Assembly: GCA_018816665.1 (NCBI GenBank)
Contig: JAHIVM010000507.1
Coordinates: 1-5,757 of the forward strand
Origin: Candidatus Zixiibacteriota bacterium
GTDB taxonomy: Bacteria; Zixibacteria; MSB-5A5; GN15; FEB-12
Direction of reading: 5' to 3'
DNA: 5,757 bases
A model generated the notes under the pieces. The model did no database searches. It was not told the DNA's origin and saw only the letters and a program-made list of their open reading frames with translations. Below are positions 1 through 4,918 of this stretch, piece by piece; within the stretch, counting starts at the first letter, position 1, and every line of letters starts with the position of its first letter. A program made the translations under genes and the position numbers.

Positions 1-400
1 GCCTGACCGTGGTGGAATCGGTATGGTAACGCTGGATGCGGCGGTCGACCTCGTCGGGTGAGTATTCTCTGTTTGGCTCGAACTGGGCCAATATGTACTC
101 AAGCAGATGTTTACGTGTGGCGTGCTGGTTGGAAAGCTGCGGCGTCTCGGCCGTTTTCCTGACCAGATTGGTGACCACTCTCGGTTTGCGTGCGGGTGTA
201 CCGTTGGTATTGGTGTTCTTTTCCAGCCAGGCGAATACCGAGCGCTCGGGAATGCGCCATTCCTTACCTATTTTGTAGGCCTCGATCTCTCCGGCCTGAA
301 CCTTACGAGTGATGACCTGCACGTTCATTTTCAGTTTTTTGGCCAATTCAGCAGTAGTGAAGAACTCACTGTTCTTGATAATACCGTCCGTGTAATTCAC
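1..400 (-). CDS. HTH (excisionase/MerR-like) + DUF2087 regulator, 3' end cut by window edge
   Basis: The minus strand reads openly from a GTG at 400-398 to the left edge, giving 133 codons without a stop. An in-frame TAA lies 18 nt upstream and the next Met is residue 25, so the GTG is the only sensible start; a GGAG ribosome site sits 9 nt before it. Residues about 12-62 form a helix-turn-helix of the HTH_17/excisionase type: FFTTAELAKKLKM, then VITRKVQAGEIEAYKIGKEWRIP, the usual helix-turn-helix-wing pattern ending in RIPE. A polar linker (about 63-89) follows. Residues from about 90 (TRKHLLEYILAQFEPNREYS, then EVDRRIQRYHTDSTTVR) match the start of DUF2087, a small domain of unknown biochemical role found in bacterial regulators. 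The protein is probably a DNA-binding transcription factor. Its target is unknown; the palindrome just upstream suggests autoregulation. The C-terminus lies outside the window. Confidence 0.85.
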   Translation of the reverse strand, partial: MNYTDGIIKNSEFFTTAELAKKLKMNVQVITRKVQAGEIEAYKIGKEWRIPERSVFAWLEKNTNTNGTPARKPRVVTNLVRKTAETPQLSNQHATRKHLLEYILAQFEPNREYSPDEVDRRIQRYHTDSTTVR

Positions 401-437
401 TGTGTTGATCTCCGTTTAGACAAGTAAATGATAGCGC

Positions 438-465
438 AGTATAGGGGACGATTTCCTATATTCAA
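438..465 (-). promoter_or_regulatory. sigma70-like promoter of the HTH-DUF2087 gene
   Basis: On the minus strand TTGAAT (465-460) and TATACT (443-438) are separated by 16 nt. Both hexamers are close to consensus. Transcription would start near 431 and give a leader of about 30 nt before the GTG at 400. Read by eye only. Confidence 0.5.
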
Positions 466-475
466 CCATTTTTTC

Positions 476-505
476 GCATTGTGTGACACAATTTTCGCAC
501 AATGC
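476..505. promoter_or_regulatory. palindromic operator candidate upstream of the HTH gene
   Basis: ATTGTGT-G-ACACAAT (478-492) is a perfect 7-bp inverted repeat around one base. A third half-site, CACAATGC (498-505), is the exact reverse complement of GCATTGTG (476-483). The octamer TTTTCGCA also occurs twice (471-478 and 492-499). The site lies just upstream of the minus-strand -35 box, where an activator or autoregulator could bind. The binding protein is not known; the adjacent HTH protein is the obvious candidate. Confidence 0.45.
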
Positions 506-1065
506 ACATTGAAGGCAACACCTGCCGGGTTCCCTGCCCCCCTGATCACCACGCCGTTGCATGTCATTGTTGCCGTGATGGTCCCGGGCTGCATCACCCT
601 GTTTCGTGGATATGCGTATCCGAAAAGAGTCCGTGGCCCGCTGAAACTCGGTTACCGCGGGTTATACATCTCCGGCGCGGTGCTGCACAGTCAGCACGTT
701 GTGATGAGAATACATCATGGTGGTGGCCGGTGTCCGGAAGATGTCTGGTGATGAGTCCCTCGACATGTTTATGTCTTGTGGGACGGTGGAGGTTTTGGTC
801 GGGCAATCACTGTCCTGTCGAAGTTGCCCACCCTTCAATCAGCGGTGCGCGCAGCGGCGGTATCTTATCAACCACAGGAGCACATATCCATTGTCCGTCA
901 GTAAGACCTGCAGAAAAGGCCGGTGGGCGCCGCCATGTCCACGCCTCTAAGGTGTTGCAAGAGAACAGCTATTGCCGCAGCCACCAACCGTGGCGCCGGT
1001 CTGCTGTTTGGGTCCGTCAGGTGCCCTGGGGCACCCTGTGCTCCGGGGCGCAGATGCGGATTGTC
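506..1065. other. long intergenic stretch with several inverted repeats, no credible gene
   Basis: No reading frame here looks like protein. The longest (502-1122, plus) is rich in Cys, Trp, His and Ser and has no visible ribosome site or domain pattern. Perfect or near-perfect inverted repeats are frequent: GTGATG/CATCAC (575-580, 592-597), GGATA-TGCG-TATCC (608-621), GTGCTG/CAGCAC (680-685, 692-697), GTGATG/CATCAT (701-718, one G-U pair), a two-tier hairpin GTCCC/GGGAC enclosing GACAT-GTTT-ATGTC (755-784), GGGCAA/TTGCCC (801-806, 824-829) and GGTGCC/GGCACC (1020-1035). The stretch may hold an RNA or regulatory DNA, or simply degraded sequence; GC-rich DNA yields short hairpins by chance. 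Confidence 0.4.
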
Positions 1066-1094
1066 TTGCCAAGATCGGCGATTCTGACTATTAT
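1066..1094 (+). promoter_or_regulatory. sigma70-like promoter of glnA
   Basis: TTGCCA (1066-1071), a 17-nt spacer and TATTAT (1089-1094) form a good housekeeping-type promoter. The start point would fall near 1101, leaving a leader of about 35 nt before the glnA ATG. No clear sigma54 or NtrC site was seen. Confidence 0.5.
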
Positions 1095-1135
1095 ATCCGT
1101 CCATCTTTCTGAAACACTGTGACTCGGGTGGAGAT

Positions 1136-2547
1136 ATGAAACTGGACAAGCTTGCCAAATTCGCTACTGAAAACAAAGTTGAATTCATTGATCTCAAACT
1201 GGTGGACCTGGTCGGCGCCTGGCATCACATCACGATACCGGTATCGTCGCTCACCGATGACCTGTTCCGGAATGGTATTGGGGTCGACGGTTCCTCGATG
1301 CCCGGGTTTTCATCGATTGAGCGGGGTGACATGATCATGTTGCCGGATCCCTCGACTGTTTTCATGGATGCCTTTTTTGAGCGTCCGACCATGTCGATGA
1401 TCGGCAATATCATGGAAGTCGACAAAGACGTCGTTTCCTACAGCCGCGATCCTCGACGAGTGGCGGCGGACTCCGAGAAGCTGCTGGCCAAACGGATCAA
1501 GGGTGCCAGGGCGGTGCTCGGACCGGAGTTTGAGTTTTATATCTTTGACCGGGTCAACTTCTTCCAGGGTCCGGACAGTGCCTTCTATTTCCTGGACTCC
1601 TCCGAGGCTCCCTGGAATGCGGGTGACACGAAGAGAATCTGGGCTACAAGATTCCCTACAAAAAGGGCTACCATGTGGCTCCGCCGATGGATCGAACCTA
1701 CAATCTCCGCAGCGAGATAGCATCCATGATGGCCGATGTTGGTGTGGGGCTGAAATATCATCATCACGAGGTGGGCGGAGGCGGTCAGCACGAAATCGAG
1801 GTAAAATTCGCCACGCTGCTGGACATGGCCGACAAAAGCATGCTGGTGAAGTATATCGTGAAAAACGAATGCTTCCGGCAGGGTAAGTCGGCAACCTTTA
1901 TGCCCAAGCCCCTTTTCAATGAGCCGGGTTCAGGTCAGCACGTACATCAGTATCTGGCCAACGCCCAGGGGTCGATGTTTTTCGATGAAAAGGGTCCGGC
2001 CCGGTTCTCCAAAATCGGTCTGCATTACATCGGCGGCATGTTGAAGCATGCCGACGCCATCCTGGCCTTCTCGAATCCATCGACTAACTCGTTCAAACGC
2101 CTCGTCCCCGGCTTTGAGGCTCCCGTAGCCTGCACGTATTCGGTGGGCAATCGCACCGCCTGTATCCGTATCCCCGGGTATCAGCGCGATCCCAAGATGA
2201 TGCGCTTTGAGTTCCGCCCCGGCGACGGTACCATGAATCCCTACCTGGGATATGCCGCTATGCTCATGGCCGGTCTGGATGGTATCAAAAACAAAATCGA
2301 TCCGGGGCTGCCCCTGGATGTTAATCTGGACAGTCTCTCAGAAGAGGAGATGGCCCAGATTCACCAGTTGCCGACCTCTCTGAACAAGGCGCTCAACGCG
2401 CTGGAGGAAGACCACGACTTCCTGCTGGAGGGTGGTGTGTTCACGCCGGATCTGCTGGAAAGCTGGATCAAGATAAAGCGCAAAGAGGTTTCGGAAATCA
2501 GAGTACGGCCTACGCCGTATGAGTTTGAGACCTATTTTGATGCTTGA
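1136..2547 (+). pseudogene. glnA: glutamine synthetase type I (GlnA), apparent one-base frameshift near 1627
   Basis: GlnA makes glutamine from glutamate and ammonia with ATP, as a cytoplasmic dodecamer. Frame one runs from ATG 1136 (GGTGGAG just upstream) to a stop at 1720; the rest of the protein continues in another frame to 2547. Joining them at about 1627 and adding one base gives 470 codons plus stop, against 469 residues for E. coli GlnA. Visible motifs, in joined numbering: beta-grasp DGSS at 51-54; GPEFEF with Glu131/Glu133; HHHEV with Glu212; GQHE with Glu220; GSGQHVH with His269; NPSTNSFKRLVPGFEAP with Glu328; NRTACIRIP with Arg340; FEFRPGDGTMNPYL. Apart from the junction, every catalytic motif is intact and reads like a functional enzyme. 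The loop bearing the E. coli adenylylation Tyr397 has Asp399 instead. The length fits the GSI-beta form. The break may be a sequencing or assembly error or a real mutation; family assignment is near certain. Confidence 0.95.
1624..1640 (+). other. frameshift site inside glnA
   Basis: Frame one reads GGT GAC ACG AAG AGA ATC TGG and then loses similarity to the family. The other frame reads GAA GAG AAT CTG GGC TAC AAG, giving the expected E-E-N-L-G-Y-K of GlnA, but has a TGA at 1624-1626. The switch therefore lies between 1627 and about 1636. Adding one G to make GAC GAC GAA GAG restores D-D-E-E-N-L-G-Y-K. No slippery heptamer is present. Confidence 0.85.
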
Positions 2548-2571
2548 TCGAAAAGACGATGTTCGTTTCTG

Positions 2572-2604
2572 CGACCCGGTGGTTACCTGCCGGGTCGTTT
2601 TTTT
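2572..2604 (+). terminator. intrinsic terminator of glnA
   Basis: CGACCCGG (2572-2579) pairs perfectly with CCGGGTCG (2590-2597) around a 10-nt loop, and seven T residues follow (2598-2604). It begins 24 nt after the glnA stop. The minus strand has no T-run after the stem, so it works in one direction only. The right part of the stem overlaps the last codons of the convergent lipoprotein gene. Confidence 0.92.
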
Positions 2605-3170
2605 GTCAGGCGCTCGGCGATTGAGGGATCGGAGGCAAGGGCGCCTCCGGCTGCGGTCGGAAATCTTTCAACAATACGGGCGGCCGCGGCATCTACCTTT
2701 CTGCCCGGATCATCGCGCCCCGCAACAACGTTGTCCGACCAGCCGCGCCAGACCAGCCGGTTGGCCCGGCGATCGACAATGTCAATCACCAGCGCCTCGG
2801 CGCGCTCCGCGGATTGACCGATGTCCCTGAAACGGTCCGACACGAGGTATGTCCATTCACTCATCGGCGCCGTGCGCCCGGAGGGCAGATGATACACTAC
2901 CAGCATGTCGGCTTGATCGGCGCCTGCCCAGCGGTAGCCGTGTTCTTCCAGGGTTCGTCCGATGGTCCGTTCCAGTTGACGGTAGGCTCGGGGTGCAAAT
3001 GATGACGGTCGGTCAGGGTTGGCGGGTCGGTTGGCCACGTGGACAAATCCGAAGGATTGATAGTCGGCTGTTTCCGTACCCGGGGCACGGGCGACATTGA
3101 CGGCGGGCGATGAGCAGGCACTGACAAGCAATGCCGGGACTATCACGGACAGGACATGCAGAATCTTCAC
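2583..3170 (-). CDS. DUF4136 family lipoprotein
   Basis: This encodes a 195-residue protein starting with GTG at 3170; a GGGG ribosome site lies about 8 nt upstream. The N-terminus is a lipoprotein signal: Lys2, a hydrophobic core (residues 3-16) and lipobox VSAC with Cys19 as the lipidated residue. Ser20 at +2 would favour the outer membrane by E. coli rules. Residues about 35-172 fit DUF4136: TADYQSFGFVHV, then QLERTIGRTLEEHGYRW, ADMLVVYHL (88-95), ALVIDIVDRRANRLVWRGW (126-144) and the end helix around ARIVERFP. The function of DUF4136 is not known; members are small envelope lipoproteins. The gene is convergent with glnA and has its own promoter candidate, so it is probably monocistronic. 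Family call is firm, role unknown. Confidence 0.9.
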   Translation of the reverse strand: MKILHVLSVIVPALLVSACSSPAVNVARAPGTETADYQSFGFVHVANRPANPDRPSSFAPRAYRQLERTIGRTLEEHGYRWAGADQADMLVVYHLPSGRTAPMSEWTYLVSDRFRDIGQSAERAEALVIDIVDRRANRLVWRGWSDNVVAGRDDPGRKVDAAAARIVERFPTAAGGALASDPSIAERLTKKRPGR

Positions 3171-3225
3171 GATCGGTCCCCTTTTGTTGATTCACGATGA
3201 TCGAAATTTGCTGCCTGTATATTCG

Positions 3226-3254
3226 AGTATCGGTTAAGGGACTGATTCGGTCAA
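3226..3254 (-). promoter_or_regulatory. sigma70-like promoter of the DUF4136 lipoprotein gene
   Basis: On the minus strand TTGACC (3254-3249), 17 nt and GATACT (3231-3226) precede the lipoprotein GTG by about 55 nt. It lies between the stop of the dehydrogenase gene and the lipoprotein start, so the two need not be co-transcribed. Confidence 0.5.
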
Positions 3255-3288
3255 GTTTTAGCCGACGGAGTCGACCAAAGATGACTCT

Positions 3289-4047
3289 TTATTTCTTGTG
3301 CGTGACCATCGCCGAACCCTGGGCGGTCGGCAGGATAATCATCTGGGCGACTTGCACATGGGCGGGACGTTCGGCCACCCAGTAGACCGCCTCGGCGATA
3401 TCCTCACCCCGCAGCGGCTGGAAGCCCTTGTACACGCGTTCGGCCCGCTCCGCATCTCCGTAGAAGCGCACTCGGGAGAACTCTGTTTCCACCAGGCCGG
3501 GATCAACGGTCGATACTCGTATGGGGGTGTCCACCAGATCCAGCAGCAGCCCCCGGGTGAGGGCGTCAACGGCATGCTTGGAGGCGCAATAGACATTGCC
3601 GCTGGGGTAGACCTCGTGTCCCGCGATGGAGCCGATGTTGATGACGTGCCCCGACTCTCGCGCGACCATGCCCGGGAGTACGGCCCGGCTGACGTAAAGC
3701 AGGCCTTTGACATTGGTGTCAATCATCTCCTCCCAGCCGTCGGGATTGCCTTCATGCAGCTTGTCCAGCCCCCTGCTGAGGCCGGCGTTATTGATCAGGA
3801 TATCAACATTGCGGTAAGGTTCCGGCAAAGAACCAAAAGCATCGGCCACCGCCCCCCGATCCCGGACGTCAAGTTCCAGGCACAGACAGTTGGTCGAGAT
3901 AGAGGAAGCCAACGCTTCCAGGCGGTCCTGACGTCGAGCGGCCAGAATGAGGCGGCTGCCGGCGGCAGCAAAACGACGGGCGATGGCCTCGCCGATGCCT
4001 GACGAGGCACCGGTTACCACGACAGTTTTTTGAGCTATGTCAGTCAT
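3289..4047 (-). CDS. short-chain dehydrogenase/reductase (YdfG-like, NADP-dependent)
   Basis: This 252-residue classical SDR starts at ATG 4047. An upstream in-frame TTG at 4068 gives a longer frame, but the ATG has an AAGGGA ribosome site 6 nt before it and begins MTDIAQKTVVVTGASSG, so it is preferred. Seen in order: TGASSGIG cofactor loop (12-19); AARRQDRL after strand two, whose arginines favour NADP(H); LDV Asp61; NNAG (86-89); Asn112; catalytic Ser140 in GSIAG; Tyr153 and Lys157 in YCASK; PGLVETEF (183-190). The tail with HVQ and the ILPT motif resembles the YdfG/3-hydroxy acid dehydrogenase branch, which oxidises serine and 3-hydroxy acids in E. coli; substrate here is inferred only. 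All catalytic residues are present. It has its own promoter and no partner gene that hints at a pathway. Confidence 0.92.
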   Translation of the reverse strand: MTDIAQKTVVVTGASSGIGEAIARRFAAAGSRLILAARRQDRLEALASSISTNCLCLELDVRDRGAVADAFGSLPEPYRNVDILINNAGLSRGLDKLHEGNPDGWEEMIDTNVKGLLYVSRAVLPGMVARESGHVINIGSIAGHEVYPSGNVYCASKHAVDALTRGLLLDLVDTPIRVSTVDPGLVETEFSRVRFYGDAERAERVYKGFQPLRGEDIAEAVYWVAERPAHVQVAQMIILPTAQGSAMVTHKK

Positions 4048-4052
4048 GCGAT

Positions 4053-4058
4053 TTCCCT
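4053..4058 (-). promoter_or_regulatory. ribosome binding site deciding the SDR start
   Basis: On the minus strand AAGGGA precedes ATG 4047 at ideal spacing, while the upstream TTG (4068) has no comparable site. This places the start at the internal ATG. Confidence 0.75.
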
Positions 4059-4081
4059 TCGGTTGCAAGTATCACCCGCTC

Positions 4082-4110
4082 AATGTAAGAGACCGAACGG
4101 TCCGAGTCAA
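4082..4110 (-). promoter_or_regulatory. sigma70-like promoter of the SDR gene with an operator-like repeat in its spacer
   Basis: On the minus strand TTGACT (4110-4105) and TACATT (4087-4082) are 17 nt apart. The expected start near 4075 leaves a leader of about 28 nt. The spacer contains GACCG-AA-CGGTC (4091-4102), a perfect 5-bp inverted repeat around two bases, placed where a repressor would block RNA polymerase. Confidence 0.6.
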
Positions 4111-4142
4111 ATGGTGCCGAGCAGGTGGACGAACAGGCAAAT

Positions 4143-4170
4143 GTGACAAAATACGGCAAGATGCTATAAC
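4143..4170 (+). promoter_or_regulatory. divergent plus-strand promoter candidate
   Basis: GTGACA (4143-4148), 16 nt and TATAAC (4165-4170) form a fair promoter facing away from the SDR gene. It would start RNA near 4178, just before the strong hairpins at 4205-4292. No convincing protein start follows closely. Confidence 0.35.
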
Positions 4171-4177
4171 ATACGTC

Positions 4178-4504
4178 ACGATGATTTGGTCCCGACAGGG
4201 TTACAGCACCCCGGGATCCGGCCTGACCGGACAACGGGGTGTTTCCGGAGCACAATGATTGCGGTGGATCCACGGCTCCGGGCGACCGGAGCAGTTCGCC
4301 AGGTCGGAATGGGGTCGGGTCGGGGTCGGTGGCCTGGAAGCCTGTTCAGTTGTTGCACAGGGCCGTCCCAAAACCCATCAGGTGTGGGCGACCAGCCTAG
4401 TTTTTGGAACCGGGTCTGCACGTTATGGTCGTAAACACCTGTCGGCACGGGTGGTCAGGTGGTAGTCTAATGCCCTGTATGATAACATATTAACTGTTTT
4501 TTTT
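4178..4504 (+). ncRNA. candidate structured RNA region (no protein gene seen)
   Basis: A nested hairpin spans 4205-4243: CACCCCG (4207-4213) pairs with CGGGGTG (4235-4241), extended by A-U and G-U pairs, then a 3x3 internal loop, then TCCGG-CCTGA-CCGGA (4217-4231). A second hairpin, GCTCCGG-GCGA-CCGGAGC (4275-4292), is a perfect 7-bp stem with a GNRA tetraloop, a hallmark of folded RNA. Weaker pairings follow: CCAGG/CCTGG (4299-4303, 4333-4337), CCTGT/ACAGG (4341-4345, 4357-4361) and CACCTG/CAGGTG (4436-4441, 4456-4461). A run of eight T (4497-4504) lies downstream but without a good stem, so the 3' end is uncertain. It matches no RNA family I recognise: not tRNA, tmRNA, RNase P, SRP RNA or a familiar riboswitch. 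It could also be untranscribed repeat DNA. Confidence 0.25.
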
Positions 4505-4576
4505 CGATTTTGGGCGGGAAATGTCAAGGGATCGGCACAAAACCTGCGACATGAGTTGACTGGCGCACTAACGATC

Positions 4577-4591
4577 CGGGTGTTTCACCCG
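4577..4591 (+). other. perfect hairpin upstream of the small-protein gene
   Basis: CGGGTG-TTT-CACCCG is a 6-bp perfect stem with a 3-nt loop, 15 nt past a TTGACT (4556-4561). It has no T-run after it, so it is not a standard terminator; an operator or leader element is possible. Confidence 0.35.
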
Positions 4592-4616
4592 ATATTACTG
4601 ATAGGCGATGCCGTCG

Positions 4617-4640
4617 GTGATTCTGGGGAACCCCGGTCAC
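4617..4640 (+). promoter_or_regulatory. leader hairpin directly before the small-protein ribosome site
   Basis: GTGA (4617-4620) pairs with TCAC (4637-4640), and inside it, past a two-base bulge, CTGGG pairs with CCCGG around GAAC. The hairpin ends 3 nt before AAAGGAG (4644-4650), so it could influence translation, though it does not cover the ribosome site. Confidence 0.35.
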
Positions 4641-4655
4641 TTGAAAGGAGTTGGC

Positions 4656-4799
4656 ATGGCTGAGACAAAGAAGAAGAAAGGAGTCTATCTACCAAAAAAG
4701 ACGTACTGGCATCTGTACAGCTTACAGAATGTTCAGACGGAGAAGTTGGTAGGCGTGGTCAACAAGATACTCAAACGCGAGTATGTGCTGATCAAGTAG
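4656..4799 (+). CDS. 47-residue basic protein, possible ribbon-helix-helix regulator
   Basis: The start is ATG 4656, with AAAGGAG (4644-4650) 5 nt before it. The frame is open from an earlier ATG at 4608, but that one has no ribosome site and would translate the leader hairpin. The protein begins MAETKKKKGVYLPKKTYWHL and ends with VGVVNKILKREYVLIK. Its basic N-terminus, a strand-like GVYLP and two helical stretches (about 18-27 and 32-43) match in length and pattern the ribbon-helix-helix (Arc/MetJ/CopG) fold: LP, a hydrophobic heptad-like helix, a turn and a second helix ending in REY. If so it would dimerise and bind DNA, with the first strand in the major groove. No toxin gene adjoins it. 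The ribosome site makes the gene likely real; the fold is inferred, and a nucleoid or ribosome-linked peptide is an alternative. Confidence 0.7.
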   Translation: MAETKKKKGVYLPKKTYWHLYSLQNVQTEKLVGVVNKILKREYVLIK

Positions 4800-4815
4800 G
4801 TCACACAGTTTTTGC

Positions 4816-4844
4816 TTGACTCATCGGAGCATCTGGCCTACTTT
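4816..4844 (+). promoter_or_regulatory. sigma70-like promoter candidate of the M23 peptidase gene
   Basis: TTGACT (4816-4821), 17 nt and TACTTT (4839-4844) lie in the 119-nt gap before the peptidase gene. The -35 is strong and the -10 fair. The leader would be about 68 nt. Confidence 0.4.
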
Positions 4845-4891
4845 CGACGCTTATCTAGTGGCCTTGCATTGCTTTGCAGACGATAGGCCAG
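4833..4891 (+). repeat. 8-bp perfect inverted repeat in the leader of the M23 gene
   Basis: CTGGCCTA (4833-4840) is the exact reverse complement of TAGGCCAG (4884-4891), with TCG/CGA (4844-4846, 4881-4883) pairing inside and a smaller TGCA/TGCA (4865-4868, 4875-4878) within the loop. The left arm overlaps the proposed -10 box. It may be an operator pair or part of a folded leader. Confidence 0.5.
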
Positions 4892-4918
4892 TCTGACGTA
4901 CGTTATTGGTGGATGTAG

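Noticed and set aside
745..790. Hammerhead-ribozyme-like stretch (GATGAGTCCC then GGGACG)
   Set aside because: The stem resembles hammerhead stem II, but the core is wrong: GTGATGA instead of CTGATGA, and GGT follows GGGAC instead of GAAA. Recorded only as a hairpin.
1027..1042. Sigma54-like GG-N10-GC element upstream of glnA
   Set aside because: It has the GG and GC but deviates from TGGCAC-N5-TTGC at several positions and lies within a GC-rich hairpin; the sigma70-like promoter fits better.
502..1122. 206-codon plus-strand open frame
   Set aside because: Composition is rich in Cys, Trp, His and Ser, with no ribosome site and no domain-like pattern; it is chance openness in GC-rich DNA.
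898..1197. 99-codon minus-strand open frame overlapping the glnA start
   Set aside because: It starts inside glnA, covers its promoter and has no recognisable pattern.
1624..1640. Programmed ribosomal frameshift in glnA
   Set aside because: There is no slippery heptamer or clear stimulatory structure, and glnA is not known to use frameshifting.
3268..3287. Possible terminator after the SDR gene (GAGTC/GACTC)
   Set aside because: Only 5 bp, with a 10-nt loop and no T-run after it on the minus strand.
3298..4002. 234-codon plus-strand open frame
   Set aside because: It is the shadow of the SDR gene, which has all the family motifs on the minus strand.
4198..4228. SRP-RNA-like GGTCAGGCCGGA on the minus strand
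   Set aside because: The GGAA and AGCAGC parts of the SRP core are missing; the match is to a GC-rich stem.
4186..4465. Plus-strand open frames of 68-82 codons in the structured gap
   Set aside because: No ribosome sites, biased composition with Gly/Arg/Ser/Trp, and overlap with strong hairpins.
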